Assembly: GCF_031846645.1 (NCBI RefSeq)
Contig: NZ_JAVRHN010000013.1
Location: 1-64,000, forward strand
Reading direction: 5' to 3'
Length of the DNA stretch: 64,000 nt
DNA from: Autumnicola psychrophila
GTDB taxonomy: Bacteria; Bacteroidota; Bacteroidia; Flavobacteriales; Flavobacteriaceae
The notes beneath the pieces were generated by a model that worked only from the letters and a program-made list of their open reading frames with translations, was not told the origin of the DNA and ran no database searches. This document shows, one piece after another, positions 1 through 8,086 of the stretch. Both the position numbers and the translations under genes were made by a program. Within the stretch, counting starts at the first letter, position 1. Each line of letters begins with the position of its first letter.

Positions 1-73
1 GGTTTTTGGTGATGCTCTGAAAATGCCACTTTTCGACCTTTACACAAAGTAGTACTCAGGTTTTTATAAACTT

Positions 74-105
74 TTTGTGGATGGACTGGTTATTGCTTAA
101 TTTTG
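74..105 (+). promoter_or_regulatory. Bacteroidetes-type promoter for dusB
   Basis: TTTG at 74-77 and TAATTTTG at 98-105 are separated by 20 bp, matching the -33/-7 pattern of the Bacteroidetes primary sigma factor (TTTG, 19-20 bp, TAnnTTTG). Transcription would start near 112, about a dozen bases before the GTG at 125, so the leader is very short. Confidence 0.55.
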
Positions 106-124
106 CACACTTAAAATAATTATT

Positions 125-1117
125 GTGGCTAAAATTGGAGACATAGATGTAGGAGAATTTCCGTTGTTGCTTGCACCAATGGAAGATGTGAGCGATCCTC
201 CTTTTAGAGCGCTTTGTAAAGAGCAGGGCGCAGATGTTGTTTTTACAGAGTTCATTTCTTCGGAAGGGCTTATTCGCGATGCAGCGAAAAGCGTGATGAA
301 ACTTGATATTTATGAAAAAGAGCGACCTGTGGGAATTCAGATTTTTGGTGCTAACCTTGAATCCATGCTACAGTCGGTCGAAATTGTGGAAAAATCTGGT
401 CCGGATATTATTGATATCAATTTTGGTTGTCCGGTGAAAAAAGTGGTTTCCAAAGGAGCGGGAGCAGGGATTTTAAAAGATATCGACCTGATGGTTTCCC
501 TTACCGAAGCCATGGTAAAGCATACTAAGCTGCCTGTAACGGTAAAAACCCGCCTGGGCTGGGACCACGATTCTATAAAAATCCTGGAAGTAGCAGAAAG
601 GCTTCAGGATGTGGGTTGTAAAGCAATATCCATCCACGGACGCACACGGGCGCAGATGTACAAAGGTGAAGCTGACTGGGCACCAATTGCAGAAGTAAAG
701 AATAATCCGCGGATGCACATTCCGGTATTTGGAAACGGAGATGTGGATACTCCCGAAAGAGCTATGGAAATGCGGGACAAATTCGGATTGGATGGCGCGA
801 TGATTGGTCGGGCTAGTATTGGATATCCGTGGTTCTTCAGGGAAGTAAAGCACTACTTTGAAACCGGAGAACACCTTGCGCCGCCAAGTCTTCAGGAGCG
901 TGTTGATGCTGCAAGACGACATTTACAAATGTCTATCGACTGGAAAGGGGAGAAGCTGGGCGTTTTTGAAACCCGTCGGCACTATACCAATTATTTTAAA
1001 GGTATTCCGCATTTTAAAGAATACCGCATGAAAATGGTGACCAGCGATGATGCCGCCGATGTTTTTGCTGCTTTTGATGAGGTGGAAAAGGAATTTTCCG
1101 GATTTGAATTTGCGTAA
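125..1117 (+). CDS. dusB: tRNA-dihydrouridine synthase (DusB family)
   Basis: FMN-dependent reductase that converts uridine to dihydrouridine in the D-loop of tRNA, in the cytoplasm. The 330-residue protein has the family length and order: N-terminal LAPMEDVSD, the FGCPVKK segment with the catalytic Cys near residue 102, SIHGRTRAQMYKG, and the FMN-phosphate binding end of the barrel (GNGDVDTPE, GAMIGRASIG), then the C-terminal helical domain. The start is GTG at 125; no ATG fits better and a good promoter lies directly before it. The last three codons and the stop are part of the tandem repeat that follows, so the C-terminus may have been rewritten by it. Transcribed alone; the next real gene is convergent. 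Confidence 0.93.
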   Translation: MAKIGDIDVGEFPLLLAPMEDVSDPPFRALCKEQGADVVFTEFISSEGLIRDAAKSVMKLDIYEKERPVGIQIFGANLESMLQSVEIVEKSGPDIIDINFGCPVKKVVSKGAGAGILKDIDLMVSLTEAMVKHTKLPVTVKTRLGWDHDSIKILEVAERLQDVGCKAISIHGRTRAQMYKGEADWAPIAEVKNNPRMHIPVFGNGDVDTPERAMEMRDKFGLDGAMIGRASIGYPWFFREVKHYFETGEHLAPPSLQERVDAARRHLQMSIDWKGEKLGVFETRRHYTNYFKGIPHFKEYRMKMVTSDDAADVFAAFDEVEKEFSGFEFA

Positions 1118-1590
1118 GGAAAAAAGATTAGAGACCGCTTCGCTGCAATAACAAAGAATCAAGACAAGTAGAGGAAGTTAGAAACCCCTCCGGCCTAATG
1201 GCCTTCTCCCCTTCAAAATAAGGGGAGGAGCTTTAAAATGATTTTTCAAAGCAAAGTATATATGAATTTGCGTAAGGAAAAAAGATTAGAGACCGCTTCG
1301 CTGCAATAACAAAGAATTAAGACAAGTAGAGGGAGTTAGAAACCCCTCCGGCCTAACGGCCACCTCCCCTTGAAAATAAGGGGAGGAGCTTTAAAATGTT
1401 TTTCAAAGCAAAATATTCGTGAATTTGCGTAAGGAAAAAAGATTAGAGACCGCTTCGCTGCAAGAACAAAGAATCAGGACAAGTAGAGGAAGTTAGAAAC
1501 CCCTCCGGCCTAACGGCCACCTCCCTTTGAAAATAAGGGGAGGAGCTTTAAAATGATTTCAAAGCAAAATATTCGTGAATTTGTTTAGGG
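1105..1590 (+). repeat. Three tandem copies of a 157-bp repeat plus partial fourth
   Basis: Units begin with TGAATTTGCGTAAGG at 1105, 1263 and 1420, and a truncated unit begins at 1576, giving periods of 158, 157 and 156 bp. Copies differ by a few substitutions and 1-bp indels. Each unit holds the blocks GAGACCGCTTCGCTGCAA, then CTCCGGCCTAACGGCC and CTCCCCTT...AAGGGGAG, the last two able to form stem-loops. The first unit starts inside dusB, so each later copy repeats the dusB tail and stop. The stem-loops could stop transcription between the convergent dusB and permease genes; that is inference. Blocks of this sort resemble dispersed intergenic repeats of marine Flavobacteriia. Confidence 0.9.
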
Positions 1591-1595
1591 AAAAA

Positions 1596-2798
1596 CTATA
1601 CCGCTCTTAAGGCTTTTTTGCTTCGGCCTGCCGCGACATAAGAGGCTACTAAACCTAAAATTCCAATAGTCAGGATCACGATTAAAATATTTTCCGCAGT
1701 AATCGCTACGGGATAAGGTAAACTGGACGTGATCATTACCAGGTCGTACTGCAGTTGGAGATAAATGAGCAAAAGGGAACTTCCCAGGCCAATTGCGCCG
1801 CCTACCACGCACATAAGCATGCCCTGCAGGAAGAAAATGTTTTTTATCTGGTTTGGTGTCGCACCAAGGCTAAAAAGTGTTTTCACGTTGTCCCTTTTAT
1901 CGAGAATTACCATAATTATGGAACCTACCACGTTAAAAAGGGCAATTATCAGCACTAAGGTAAAGATGAGGTATACCGCAAGATTTTCGGTATTGAGCAT
2001 TTTATAGAGGACTTCATTAAGCTGTGCCCGGTTTTTTACAATAACTTCTTCAGTAAATATGGATTTGACTTTTTCTGAAACCACTTCAGAGTCTGCACCC
2101 GGAGCTAATTTTAACTCTAAAGCAGAATATTGGTTATCCTCTAAATTCAGCAGATTTTGGGCAAAATTGATGTTCGAAAACACATATTTATCGTCCAATT
2201 CTTCATTGATAGAATAAATTCCGCTTACGATCACCTGCTTTTTATTAAAAGCATCCATAGGATTGGTAATCTGGCCTTTTCCGGGCCTGGGAACGAGAAT
2301 ATTCAGCAGTTCATTGTAATTAAAAGTGCTTAAACCCAGCAACCGGCTAATCCCAATGCCCACAACGACCTGCGGTTCGCTGGAAGTAAGCCAGGTACCA
2401 TCAAAAATAGCCTCTTCAATATTGCTTACCTGCCGGTAATTCTCGTCTACACCTTTAATAAACGCCGTATGGTTCTTGGAGCGGTAGTCCAGGAAAATCC
2501 GCTCTTCGATAATTTTACTGAAATTGGTGACCCCCTCAATTTGCCCAATATCGGCATACTGTTCTTCAGTAAACGAAATTGTCTTTCCAGTCGCCGGAAG
2601 CACCTTAAGATCGGGGTCGAATTGGTTGGTGTAAGATAAGCTGAAATTGCGCAGTCCCGAAAATCCGGAAAGGACAATAAATAATGAAAAAGCACCTGCA
2701 AACACGCCTATGCCGGCGATAATGGTAATAATATTGATCGCATTATTACTGCTCTTGCTAAAAAGGTATCGCCTGGCGATGTAGAGTGAAAATTTCAA
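1596..2798 (-). CDS. LolC/LolE-type ABC transporter permease
   Basis: Inner-membrane FtsX/MacB-type permease of the LolCDE class, whose relatives release lipoproteins from the inner membrane for transport to the outer membrane. The 400 residues show the family layout: one N-terminal membrane segment (about residues 22-45), a large periplasmic domain, and three C-terminal membrane segments (about 275-390), with the conserved FSLGATPNQIKNIFFLQG between them. The N-terminus KFSLYIARRYLFSK is typical of LolE-like proteins. It starts at TTG, one base after the rbfA stop, so translation is probably coupled to rbfA. Its ATPase partner is not in this window. Exact LolC versus LolE assignment is open. 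Confidence 0.85.
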   Translation of the reverse strand: MKFSLYIARRYLFSKSSNNAINIITIIAGIGVFAGAFSLFIVLSGFSGLRNFSLSYTNQFDPDLKVLPATGKTISFTEEQYADIGQIEGVTNFSKIIEERIFLDYRSKNHTAFIKGVDENYRQVSNIEEAIFDGTWLTSSEPQVVVGIGISRLLGLSTFNYNELLNILVPRPGKGQITNPMDAFNKKQVIVSGIYSINEELDDKYVFSNINFAQNLLNLEDNQYSALELKLAPGADSEVVSEKVKSIFTEEVIVKNRAQLNEVLYKMLNTENLAVYLIFTLVLIIALFNVVGSIIMVILDKRDNVKTLFSLGATPNQIKNIFFLQGMLMCVVGGAIGLGSSLLLIYLQLQYDLVMITSSLPYPVAITAENILIVILTIGILGLVASYVAAGRSKKALRAV

Positions 2799-2799
2799 G

Positions 2800-3195
2800 T
2801 CACGACTTTTTCCTTCTGTCCAGTAAATCGGGATTTGAGATTGGATCTTCTGTTCCCTTTATAGATTTTTCAATTCCTTCGATATATTCCAGGGAATCGT
2901 CGATATAATAATTAATATCGGGCATTTTGCGTAACTGATTTTTTGTCCGTTGCGCCATTTCGTGCTTAATTTTAGGCTTTACGGCATTAATCTCTTCCAA
3001 AATTTCTTCGCCGTGTTTAGGCGGAAAAACACTAAGATATGCCTTTGCTATAGAAAGATCTGTAGTGACTTTTACTTTGGAAACGGATATCAAAATCCCG
3101 GTTTTGCCCGCATCCCTTAAATTATTCTGAAGGATATCGGCCAGATCTTTCTGCAGTACGCCTCCTATTTTCTTCTGTCTGTTAGTTTCTTCCAT
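2800..3195 (-). CDS. rbfA: Ribosome-binding factor A
   Basis: Small KH-like protein that binds the 30S subunit and helps late 16S rRNA maturation, notably in the cold. 131 residues, usual family length. Recognisable signatures are the N-terminal RQKKIGGVLQKDLADIL, the SVSKVKVTTDLSIAKAYLSVF strand region, and MAQRTKNQLRKMPDINYYIDDSLEY. It is the first gene of a two-gene minus-strand operon with the LolC/E-type permease (1-bp gap). The ATG is at 3195. Confidence 0.93.
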   Translation of the reverse strand: MEETNRQKKIGGVLQKDLADILQNNLRDAGKTGILISVSKVKVTTDLSIAKAYLSVFPPKHGEEILEEINAVKPKIKHEMAQRTKNQLRKMPDINYYIDDSLEYIEGIEKSIKGTEDPISNPDLLDRRKKS

Positions 3196-3280
3196 AATGC
3201 AAAAATAGCATATTTATATTTTAATATTCTTAATTTAGAGGATTCCGGTAAAGTCGGTTAAATCTATACTTTTGGAAACA

Positions 3281-3333
3281 GAGAATAAAGACCGCTTTAC
3301 TGTAAGAATAAAGAAAAAGAATTTAGAGGTACT
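3281..3333 (+). repeat. Degenerate copy of the dusB-downstream repeat block
   Basis: The stretch with AAAGACCGCTTTACTGTAAG followed by AATAAAGAA and TTTAGAGGTACTAA matches the GAGACCGCTTCGCTGCAAGAACAAAGAA...GTAGAGGAAGTTA core of the 1105-1590 repeat with scattered changes. It lies just upstream of the epimerase ATG and happens to be open in the same frame, which creates a false N-terminal extension to 3272. Confidence 0.5.
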
Positions 3334-3418
3334 AAGTGATGATGAGTCTAAATTTTCAGGAGTCTGTTTTTATTCTGAAGATGATTTAAATAAAGAGAAA
3401 GATTTTGAAGATACTAAA

Positions 3419-3853
3419 ATGAAAAAGATTGAACATATAGGCATAGCCGTTAAGGATCTTGAAGAAGCGAATAAAACCTATAAAGCGCTGTTAGGTGCAG
3501 AACATTATAAAACGGAAAAAGTGGGGAGCGAAGGTGTTTCTACTTCCTTTTTTAAGATTGGGGACAGCAAAATTGAATTGCTGGCGGCAACTAATGCTGA
3601 AAGTCCTATTGCGAAATTTATAGCAAAGCGGGGAGAGGGCATCCATCACCTGGCTTTTGCGGTAGATAATATTGAAGCTGAAATTAAGCGGCTTCAAACT
3701 GAAGGTTTTGTGCTGTTAAATGATGCTCCCAAAAAAGGCGCTGACAATAAAATGATTGCTTTTTTGCACCCGAAAAGTTCTAACGGGGTTTTGGTGGAAT
3801 TGTGCCAGGAGATTATCCCCTCGCAGGAATTTGCAGAAAAGAAAGGTTTGTAA
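3419..3853 (+). CDS. mce: Methylmalonyl-CoA epimerase
   Basis: Interconverts (2R)- and (2S)-methylmalonyl-CoA in the propionate/succinate route. The 144-residue product is a single VOC-fold protein. Metal-ligand segments are visible: EHIGIAV at the N-terminus, GIHHLAF in the middle and LVELCQ near the C-terminus, with the family phrase HPKSSNGVLVEL. I place the start at ATG 3419 (KKIEHIGIAVKDLEEAN) because homologues start there. The frame is open upstream to a TTG at 3272, but that part looks like a degenerate intergenic repeat, not protein. It stands alone, before a tRNA. Confidence 0.9.
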   Translation: MKKIEHIGIAVKDLEEANKTYKALLGAEHYKTEKVGSEGVSTSFFKIGDSKIELLAATNAESPIAKFIAKRGEGIHHLAFAVDNIEAEIKRLQTEGFVLLNDAPKKGADNKMIAFLHPKSSNGVLVELCQEIIPSQEFAEKKGL

Positions 3854-3905
3854 GATAAGCTTTTATAGAGCGGGGAAAGGCGGGTGTAAAAATTAAAAGA
3901 AATTG

Positions 3906-3937
3906 TTTGCTGTGTAAGATAGAATTATATAAATTTG
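3906..3937 (+). promoter_or_regulatory. Promoter of the tRNA(CAT) gene
   Basis: TTTG at 3906-3909 and TAAATTTG at 3930-3937, spaced by 20 bp, match the Bacteroidetes promoter pattern. The predicted start, about 3944, lies shortly before the mature tRNA 5' end at 3961. Confidence 0.6.
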
Positions 3938-3960
3938 CGCCCTCATAACACCAATGAGCC

Positions 3961-4034
3961 GGTCCTATAGCTCAGCTGGTTAGAGCACCTGACTCATAAT
4001 CAGGTGGTCCCTGGTTCGAGTCCAGGTGGGACCA
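3961..4034 (+). tRNA. tRNA with anticodon CAT (Ile2 or elongator Met)
   Basis: A full 74-base cloverleaf: acceptor arms GGTCCTA and TGGGACC (one G-T pair), D arm GCTC...GAGC, anticodon arm CCTGA-CTCATAA-TCAGG, T arm CCTGG-TTCGAGT-CCAGG, discriminator A; CCA is not encoded. The CAT anticodon fits either elongator Met or Ile2 (read after lysidine modification by TilS); sequence alone does not settle it. The 3' part from 3993 is duplicated at 25200-25242, so this gene is the integration target of the mobile element. Confidence 0.93.
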
Positions 4035-4035
4035 C
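3993..4035 (+). repeat. attL: left 43-bp direct repeat within tRNA 3' end
   Basis: The sequence from CTCATAATCAGG through TGGGACCAC is identical to 25200-25242. The flanking bases differ on both sides (A versus T before, G versus T after), so the core is exactly 43 bp. Integration keeps a whole tRNA here. Confidence 0.93.
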
Positions 4036-4047
4036 GCCAGTAAAGAC

Positions 4048-4081
4048 AAGGCTTCCGAGGAATCGGAAGCCTTTCTTTTTT
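4048..4081 (+). terminator. Intrinsic terminator after the tRNA, inside the element
   Basis: The stem AGGCTTCCG / CGGAAGCCT with a short loop is followed by a T-rich run (TTTCTTTTTTT). It sits inside the element, so the element brings a terminator for the interrupted tRNA; the chromosome's own terminator is at 25257. Confidence 0.75.
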
Positions 4082-4086
4082 TGGTT

Positions 4087-4111
4087 GGGTACAACATAGG
4101 TACAACAAATT
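4087..4111 (+). repeat. Left copy of 25-bp subterminal repeat
   Basis: GGGTACAACATAGGTACAAC plus AAATT, identical to 25064-25088 and in the same orientation. It contains two copies of GTACAAC 11 bp apart. It lies 52 bp inside attL. Likely an integrase arm-type binding site; inference from position. Confidence 0.6.
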
Positions 4112-4487
4112 TTAAATACATTTTTTAGCTCAGCTCAGATAGTTAATCAGAAGATTTGATTGTACCCTTTTAGGCAGGATCCTAAATTGCCTGGCATAAT
4201 TAATGGTTTTAGAAGTTTAAATGTTTGGGAGTAAATTTTTAACTTCAATTTACAGAACCAATTGCTTAGCGTTTTTACTTATTAGAAGTTAAACTTCCAT
4301 TTTCTGTCATTATATAAAGTAAAGAGGAGGGGTTTGTTTTTTCTCAGTTGTGATTTAAGTAGGTTTTTAGGGTTGTAAAAAAAAAGAAGAGACATTAGAA
4401 AATGTATGTAATCTATGTTTTTTACCTTTAATTCCCATATATCCTTGTTTTTCGTATATTTCAAATTATTGTAATACTTTACTTTTA
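4112..4487. other. Gene-poor left end of the element
   Basis: About 375 AT-rich bases between the subterminal repeat and the ATPase gene. A 60-codon minus-strand frame exists (4282-4464) but has no family resemblance or clear ribosome site. The promoter of the three-gene cassette must lie here, but I see no clean TTTG/TAnnTTTG pair. Confidence 0.4.
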
Positions 4488-5828
4488 ATGAATAGTAGAA
4501 AAAAGGAAACGATTAAGCAACATCAAGGATATAAAAGATTTGAAAATGATTTAAAACGCAGAAAACAGAAATCTGTTTTACCAAATATATCTATTGATAG
4601 TAATTCGGAGCTACTTCATCTCTCATTACCATATAGAACAAGTTTTATCAAATTTTTTGATAAAAAGTTTAATAGTATCCCGAGCGAATCAAAATCTATA
4701 AAGGTTCCAAAAAGATTGTCTTTTACTTCTGATTTTGATAGAACAACTAGAACCTTCAATAATCTACATTATGCTCTTTTTAGGAGTAAGGAGTTCATAA
4801 CGATTGATTTCAAAAACTGTAAATTTCTAAGTATTGGTACTGGGACCATTTTACAAATCATGATTCAGAACTTCTATTCCTTTAAAGCAAGATTTAATGA
4901 TTCGAGATATAAAAAAATCACCAAAGAATTAAAAATTAAACCATCTAGTCATCTTAAAACAAATAAAATGTTATTTGCTTTAAATATTATAGATGAATTT
5001 GAAGGAATGGATGAGCTGGAAGAGTCCGGATTCTTAGCTTTAGATTTAAAATCTGGATCTAAATCAAAATCTAATTATAAAGAAAATATAAAAGGCCGAC
5101 TCTGTACAGAGGTCAATGATTTTGTTAACAAATCAATGAGTCCATCTGGATATGAACTACAACCAAAAGCCTCGAAATATTTACAGAATTTATTAGGTGA
5201 AATTTTGGGTAATGCGGAAGATCATAGTGAATTAAATACATATTATATTAATGGAGTTTCTTTTAAAGAGCCCGATGATTCTGATTTGACAATAGAGTTA
5301 AATCTATGTATAGTAAATTATGGATATTCGTTTTATGAAGGATTTAAAAAAACAGAAGAAAAGAATATTATTGTAAGGGATAAGATGCGGAGGTATTATT
5401 TTAACCATATGAACATTTTAGGAGGAAAGCATGATGGGAACTTCACCGAAGAATCTCTTTACACTTTATATGGGCTTCAAGAAGGTGTAAGTAGGTTAAA
5501 ATATGATGAAAAGAGTAGGGGCAATGGAACAATGAATTTTATAAAGGCTTTTATCAATTTAGGTAAATTTGCTAAAGAAAAAGCTATTTATAAACCTCAA
5601 ATGAATCTTATTTCAGGCCACACAGTTATTACTTGTACAGATGAATATGCTCCTTATGAAAAGGACATGAGATTTTGGTTATCTTTAAACAAAGAACAAA
5701 ACTTAGGAAAGCTTCCCGACAGGAAATGTATATTTGCTAATAAAGAGTCTTTTCCGGGAACAATATTGCAGGTAAAAATTTTTATGAATAAGGAAAATTT
5801 CTCTAAAGTTGTAAAAAATGGAGGATAG
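4488..5828 (+). CDS. STAS-like + GHKL (HATPase) protein, first gene of a three-gene cassette
   Basis: Cytoplasmic 446-residue protein with an ATP-binding fold of the histidine-kinase/anti-sigma type. The N-box is LLGEILGNAEDHSE (near residue 243) and a glycine-rich lid is SRGNGTMNFIKAF (near 350). There is no histidine-phosphorylation motif or transmitter helix, so it is not a classical kinase. Before the ATPase, FITIDFKNCKFLSIGTG (about 100-116) has the strand-helix look of a STAS domain. The ATPase/STAS pairing recalls RsbW/RsbV partner switching, but here it precedes a separate STAS-like gene with which it overlaps by 11 bp. Strongly AT-rich next to the mobilization genes, suggesting separate acquisition. 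Function unknown; a defence or stress switch is inference. Confidence 0.65.
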   Translation: MNSRKKETIKQHQGYKRFENDLKRRKQKSVLPNISIDSNSELLHLSLPYRTSFIKFFDKKFNSIPSESKSIKVPKRLSFTSDFDRTTRTFNNLHYALFRSKEFITIDFKNCKFLSIGTGTILQIMIQNFYSFKARFNDSRYKKITKELKIKPSSHLKTNKMLFALNIIDEFEGMDELEESGFLALDLKSGSKSKSNYKENIKGRLCTEVNDFVNKSMSPSGYELQPKASKYLQNLLGEILGNAEDHSELNTYYINGVSFKEPDDSDLTIELNLCIVNYGYSFYEGFKKTEEKNIIVRDKMRRYYFNHMNILGGKHDGNFTEESLYTLYGLQEGVSRLKYDEKSRGNGTMNFIKAFINLGKFAKEKAIYKPQMNLISGHTVITCTDEYAPYEKDMRFWLSLNKEQNLGKLPDRKCIFANKESFPGTILQVKIFMNKENFSKVVKNGG

Positions 5829-6171
5829 AAAAGCAATTAATCTTTTACCTGAACATAGAGGTACTAAAAGTAGCACCTTTACCGGAAGACCTCAGGGCAA
5901 ACAGGTTCGTGAAAAGCTAAAACTCGACACTACAGATAAAGATTCGAATAAGTATTTTATTAATATTCCCTCTAATACAATCTCCTTTAACGCCTCCTTT
6001 TATTTAGGACTTTTCTTCGATAGTATAGAACATTTGAAAGGCTTCAAAAACTTTAAAGATAAATATAGATTTAAAATCTTGGAAGAAAACGGATTAGTAA
6101 AAGAAGGTTTAATGGAGGATTTAAAGGAGTGTGAACGTCAAGCAATTAATGAATATAACGATTTAAAGTAG
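5818..6171 (+). CDS. STAS-like (DUF4325-type) small protein
   Basis: 117 residues. The core FINIPSNTISFNASFYLGLFF followed by a helix resembles the STAS-like DUF4325 family, whose members are often encoded beside a GHKL ATPase and are thought to act as its partner. The first 40 residues (GTKSSTFTGRPQGKQVREKL) are basic and probably disordered. The ATG lies inside the end of the upstream ATPase gene (11-bp overlap), so the two are translationally coupled. No membrane segment or signal. Family assignment rests on pattern recognition, moderate certainty. Confidence 0.6.
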   Translation: MEDRKAINLLPEHRGTKSSTFTGRPQGKQVREKLKLDTTDKDSNKYFINIPSNTISFNASFYLGLFFDSIEHLKGFKNFKDKYRFKILEENGLVKEGLMEDLKECERQAINEYNDLK

Positions 6172-6179
6172 CATTTTCT

Positions 6180-6740
6180 TTGGACATTTACCACATAGAA
6201 ATATTCACGTCTCCAGAAGGAAACTTTCTTGAAAAAAATATCGTTGCTATTATAGGACTTCTTCTTGTAATTTTGACCTACTTAGGAGAGAGAATATCAT
6301 CTGCTAAAAGGGCTAAAAAGAATAATAAATATAATTGGTTCCTCAGTATTATTATTCAGCCGAATTTAGAACGCATTGAAAAAATTTATTCATCTACAGA
6401 AGAAACACTGAAAAAATCGATTAATGAATTAAGGACCTCCAGTAGTTTGCCACATGATCAATATCTTCTTCTACAAAGAAAAAAAATGAATCAGTTCAAG
6501 AACGAGAAAAGGTCTTATTTCAATAATTTTAGTTCTTTGGTAAGAGCATATGATCCAAATTTGGCGAATAGAATTGATGAGATAATAAACGAATTAGATG
6601 ATATCTACACCCAAAATTTAGATGAAGGTATAAGTGATGAAAGCAAAAGTTTTAGTGTAATTTCTTCGGAAATATACCGAAACCAAACAACGCTATATGC
6701 TAATTTATTTGAGGAAATAAATTTAATTGAAACAAGATAA
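6180..6740 (+). CDS. Membrane-anchored coiled-coil protein, third gene of the cassette
   Basis: 186 residues, starting at TTG 6180, 8 bp after the STAS-like gene; no earlier ATG is in frame. One membrane segment near residues 20-37 (IVAIIGLLLVILTYLG) is followed by a basic stop (KRAKKNNK). A long helical cytoplasmic region follows, rich in heptad-like patterns. No enzyme motif is seen. I do not recognise the family. The tight spacing implies it works with the ATPase and STAS-like protein, for example as a membrane effector or anchor; this is inference. Confidence 0.6.
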   Translation: MDIYHIEIFTSPEGNFLEKNIVAIIGLLLVILTYLGERISSAKRAKKNNKYNWFLSIIIQPNLERIEKIYSSTEETLKKSINELRTSSSLPHDQYLLLQRKKMNQFKNEKRSYFNNFSSLVRAYDPNLANRIDEIINELDDIYTQNLDEGISDESKSFSVISSEIYRNQTTLYANLFEEINLIETR

Positions 6741-7287
6741 ATCTGGTATAACTTTTTAGGTCCTTAAATTAGGAGTTGTCAAATTTTAAAGGCTTGGTCA
6801 TCTCAGTGTTTATATTTAGCACTGTCTCAATTAATACTAGTGAAAGGTTCTAGCTCAATTTCAAACTATCGAAAAATTGTGTGTTAAAACCTCCTGCCAT
6901 TATAATATACGGATAATTGTAAAGATCACATTCGCGAATTTAATAGCCTATAACATCTTCATTCGCTTGGATAGATTTGACTATATCTTGGACAACCACA
7001 TTTCTTGTGGCTTATTAACATTAATATTAGCAAAGTCGAAAACTGAATTCTGCACTGTATTTATTGGATTCCTTAGGAAACTTAAAAAAAGTTGAAGAAA
7101 ATCAAGCTTAAAAAATTCATATCACATCCAACATAAATTCTTACCTGACCTTTTGCATATTAACCTTATTTTTAAACTTCTTTGCTGCTGCTTTTTATGA
7201 TTTACTCAAACAATCATTTAGCGATCTCTTACTACCTTCTCCCTTTTTTCTTTTGATTATATTTAATAGCTTAAAGAATCGAGAGCT
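6741..7287. other. Non-coding gap between cargo and mobility module
   Basis: About 550 AT-rich bases. A 72-codon frame at 6877-7095 begins with TTG, is rich in Cys/Ile/Phe without domain logic, and I do not count it as a gene. I see no strong hairpin or tRNA. It probably holds the terminator of the cassette and the promoter for the 7288 gene. Confidence 0.4.
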
Positions 7288-7962
7288 ATGGAAAAATTTA
7301 TTCTAAATGCTGGAAAAGCACTGGCTAAATGGAGGTCAGGGATAAATTATTTCCTGGAAGAGAAAGTGCAGAATAGCTCTACCAACCTTATTCTCTTCAT
7401 CCTTTCTATCTTTGTTGTTTTTATTTTGAGCTTCAGCCTTATTTTCGGTCCAGGATCTATTACTTATAATTTCCCTGTTTTCTTAATCCTTTTCGCAGTA
7501 ATGGTTTTGGTTCTGGTTTGGCTGGCCATTTTCCACGAATCAAATAAGTATTTAGAAACCGAGCGTCATGATTTTCGGTTAATCCCTCTTAAGAAATTGC
7601 AGGTAAGGTTCGAACTACTCAACCTGGATAAAGAATCAAAAGAACAATTCATCAGGTTGATAAAAGGGTTGTGCGTCAGAAAAAAGATCAATTTTACTAT
7701 GGGCAACAAAAGCGGTGACTCGGCCAACCATCGAATCCTTTTCGTTCTTTTCGATGAACTAATTGTTGGAGGAATCCAGGATCTTTCCGGGGAGCGGAAA
7801 CGGAGCTTCTTCAACTTACTCATGGATTCCTTCCTAATGAACAACGAGCCGCTAAAAGAAAACACTTTAAAAACCAGTTTTTCCACCTGGAAAAACGATC
7901 AGGAAAAAATTAATTCCCGCAATCAGCGAAAGCTTGTCCGGCAGATGCTGGGAATAGAATAA
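7288..7962 (+). CDS. Two-segment membrane protein of the mobility module
   Basis: 224 residues with two membrane segments (about 32-55 and 60-83) and a 140-residue cytoplasmic tail ending in NQRKLVRQMLGIE. No catalytic motif. Its position directly before an Xis-like HTH gene and a primase-helicase suggests it belongs to the element's backbone. Base composition here is less AT-extreme than in the left cargo, agreeing with a separate origin. Function unknown. Confidence 0.6.
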   Translation: MEKFILNAGKALAKWRSGINYFLEEKVQNSSTNLILFILSIFVVFILSFSLIFGPGSITYNFPVFLILFAVMVLVLVWLAIFHESNKYLETERHDFRLIPLKKLQVRFELLNLDKESKEQFIRLIKGLCVRKKINFTMGNKSGDSANHRILFVLFDELIVGGIQDLSGERKRSFFNLLMDSFLMNNEPLKENTLKTSFSTWKNDQEKINSRNQRKLVRQMLGIE

Positions 7963-8086
7963 TTATAGCGTAATTATCTTCTTATTTGAATTATCCTATT
8001 GATTTATAGGTATTTGCTTTCCTAAGTTTGTCTTGCGCAAAATGTAAAAGGCCTTTTACTCATTTCTAATTTTAAATACGATAGTT

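Noticed and set aside
3272..3418. Longer start for methylmalonyl-CoA epimerase
   Set aside because: Extension has no family homology pattern and matches a degenerate intergenic repeat.
4282..4464. 60-codon minus-strand frame at the left end of the element
   Set aside because: Very Lys/Asn/Phe-rich AT-driven frame with no domain and no clear start signal.
6877..7095. 72-codon plus-strand frame between cargo and mobility genes
   Set aside because: TTG start, no ribosome site, random-looking composition and no neighbour coupling.
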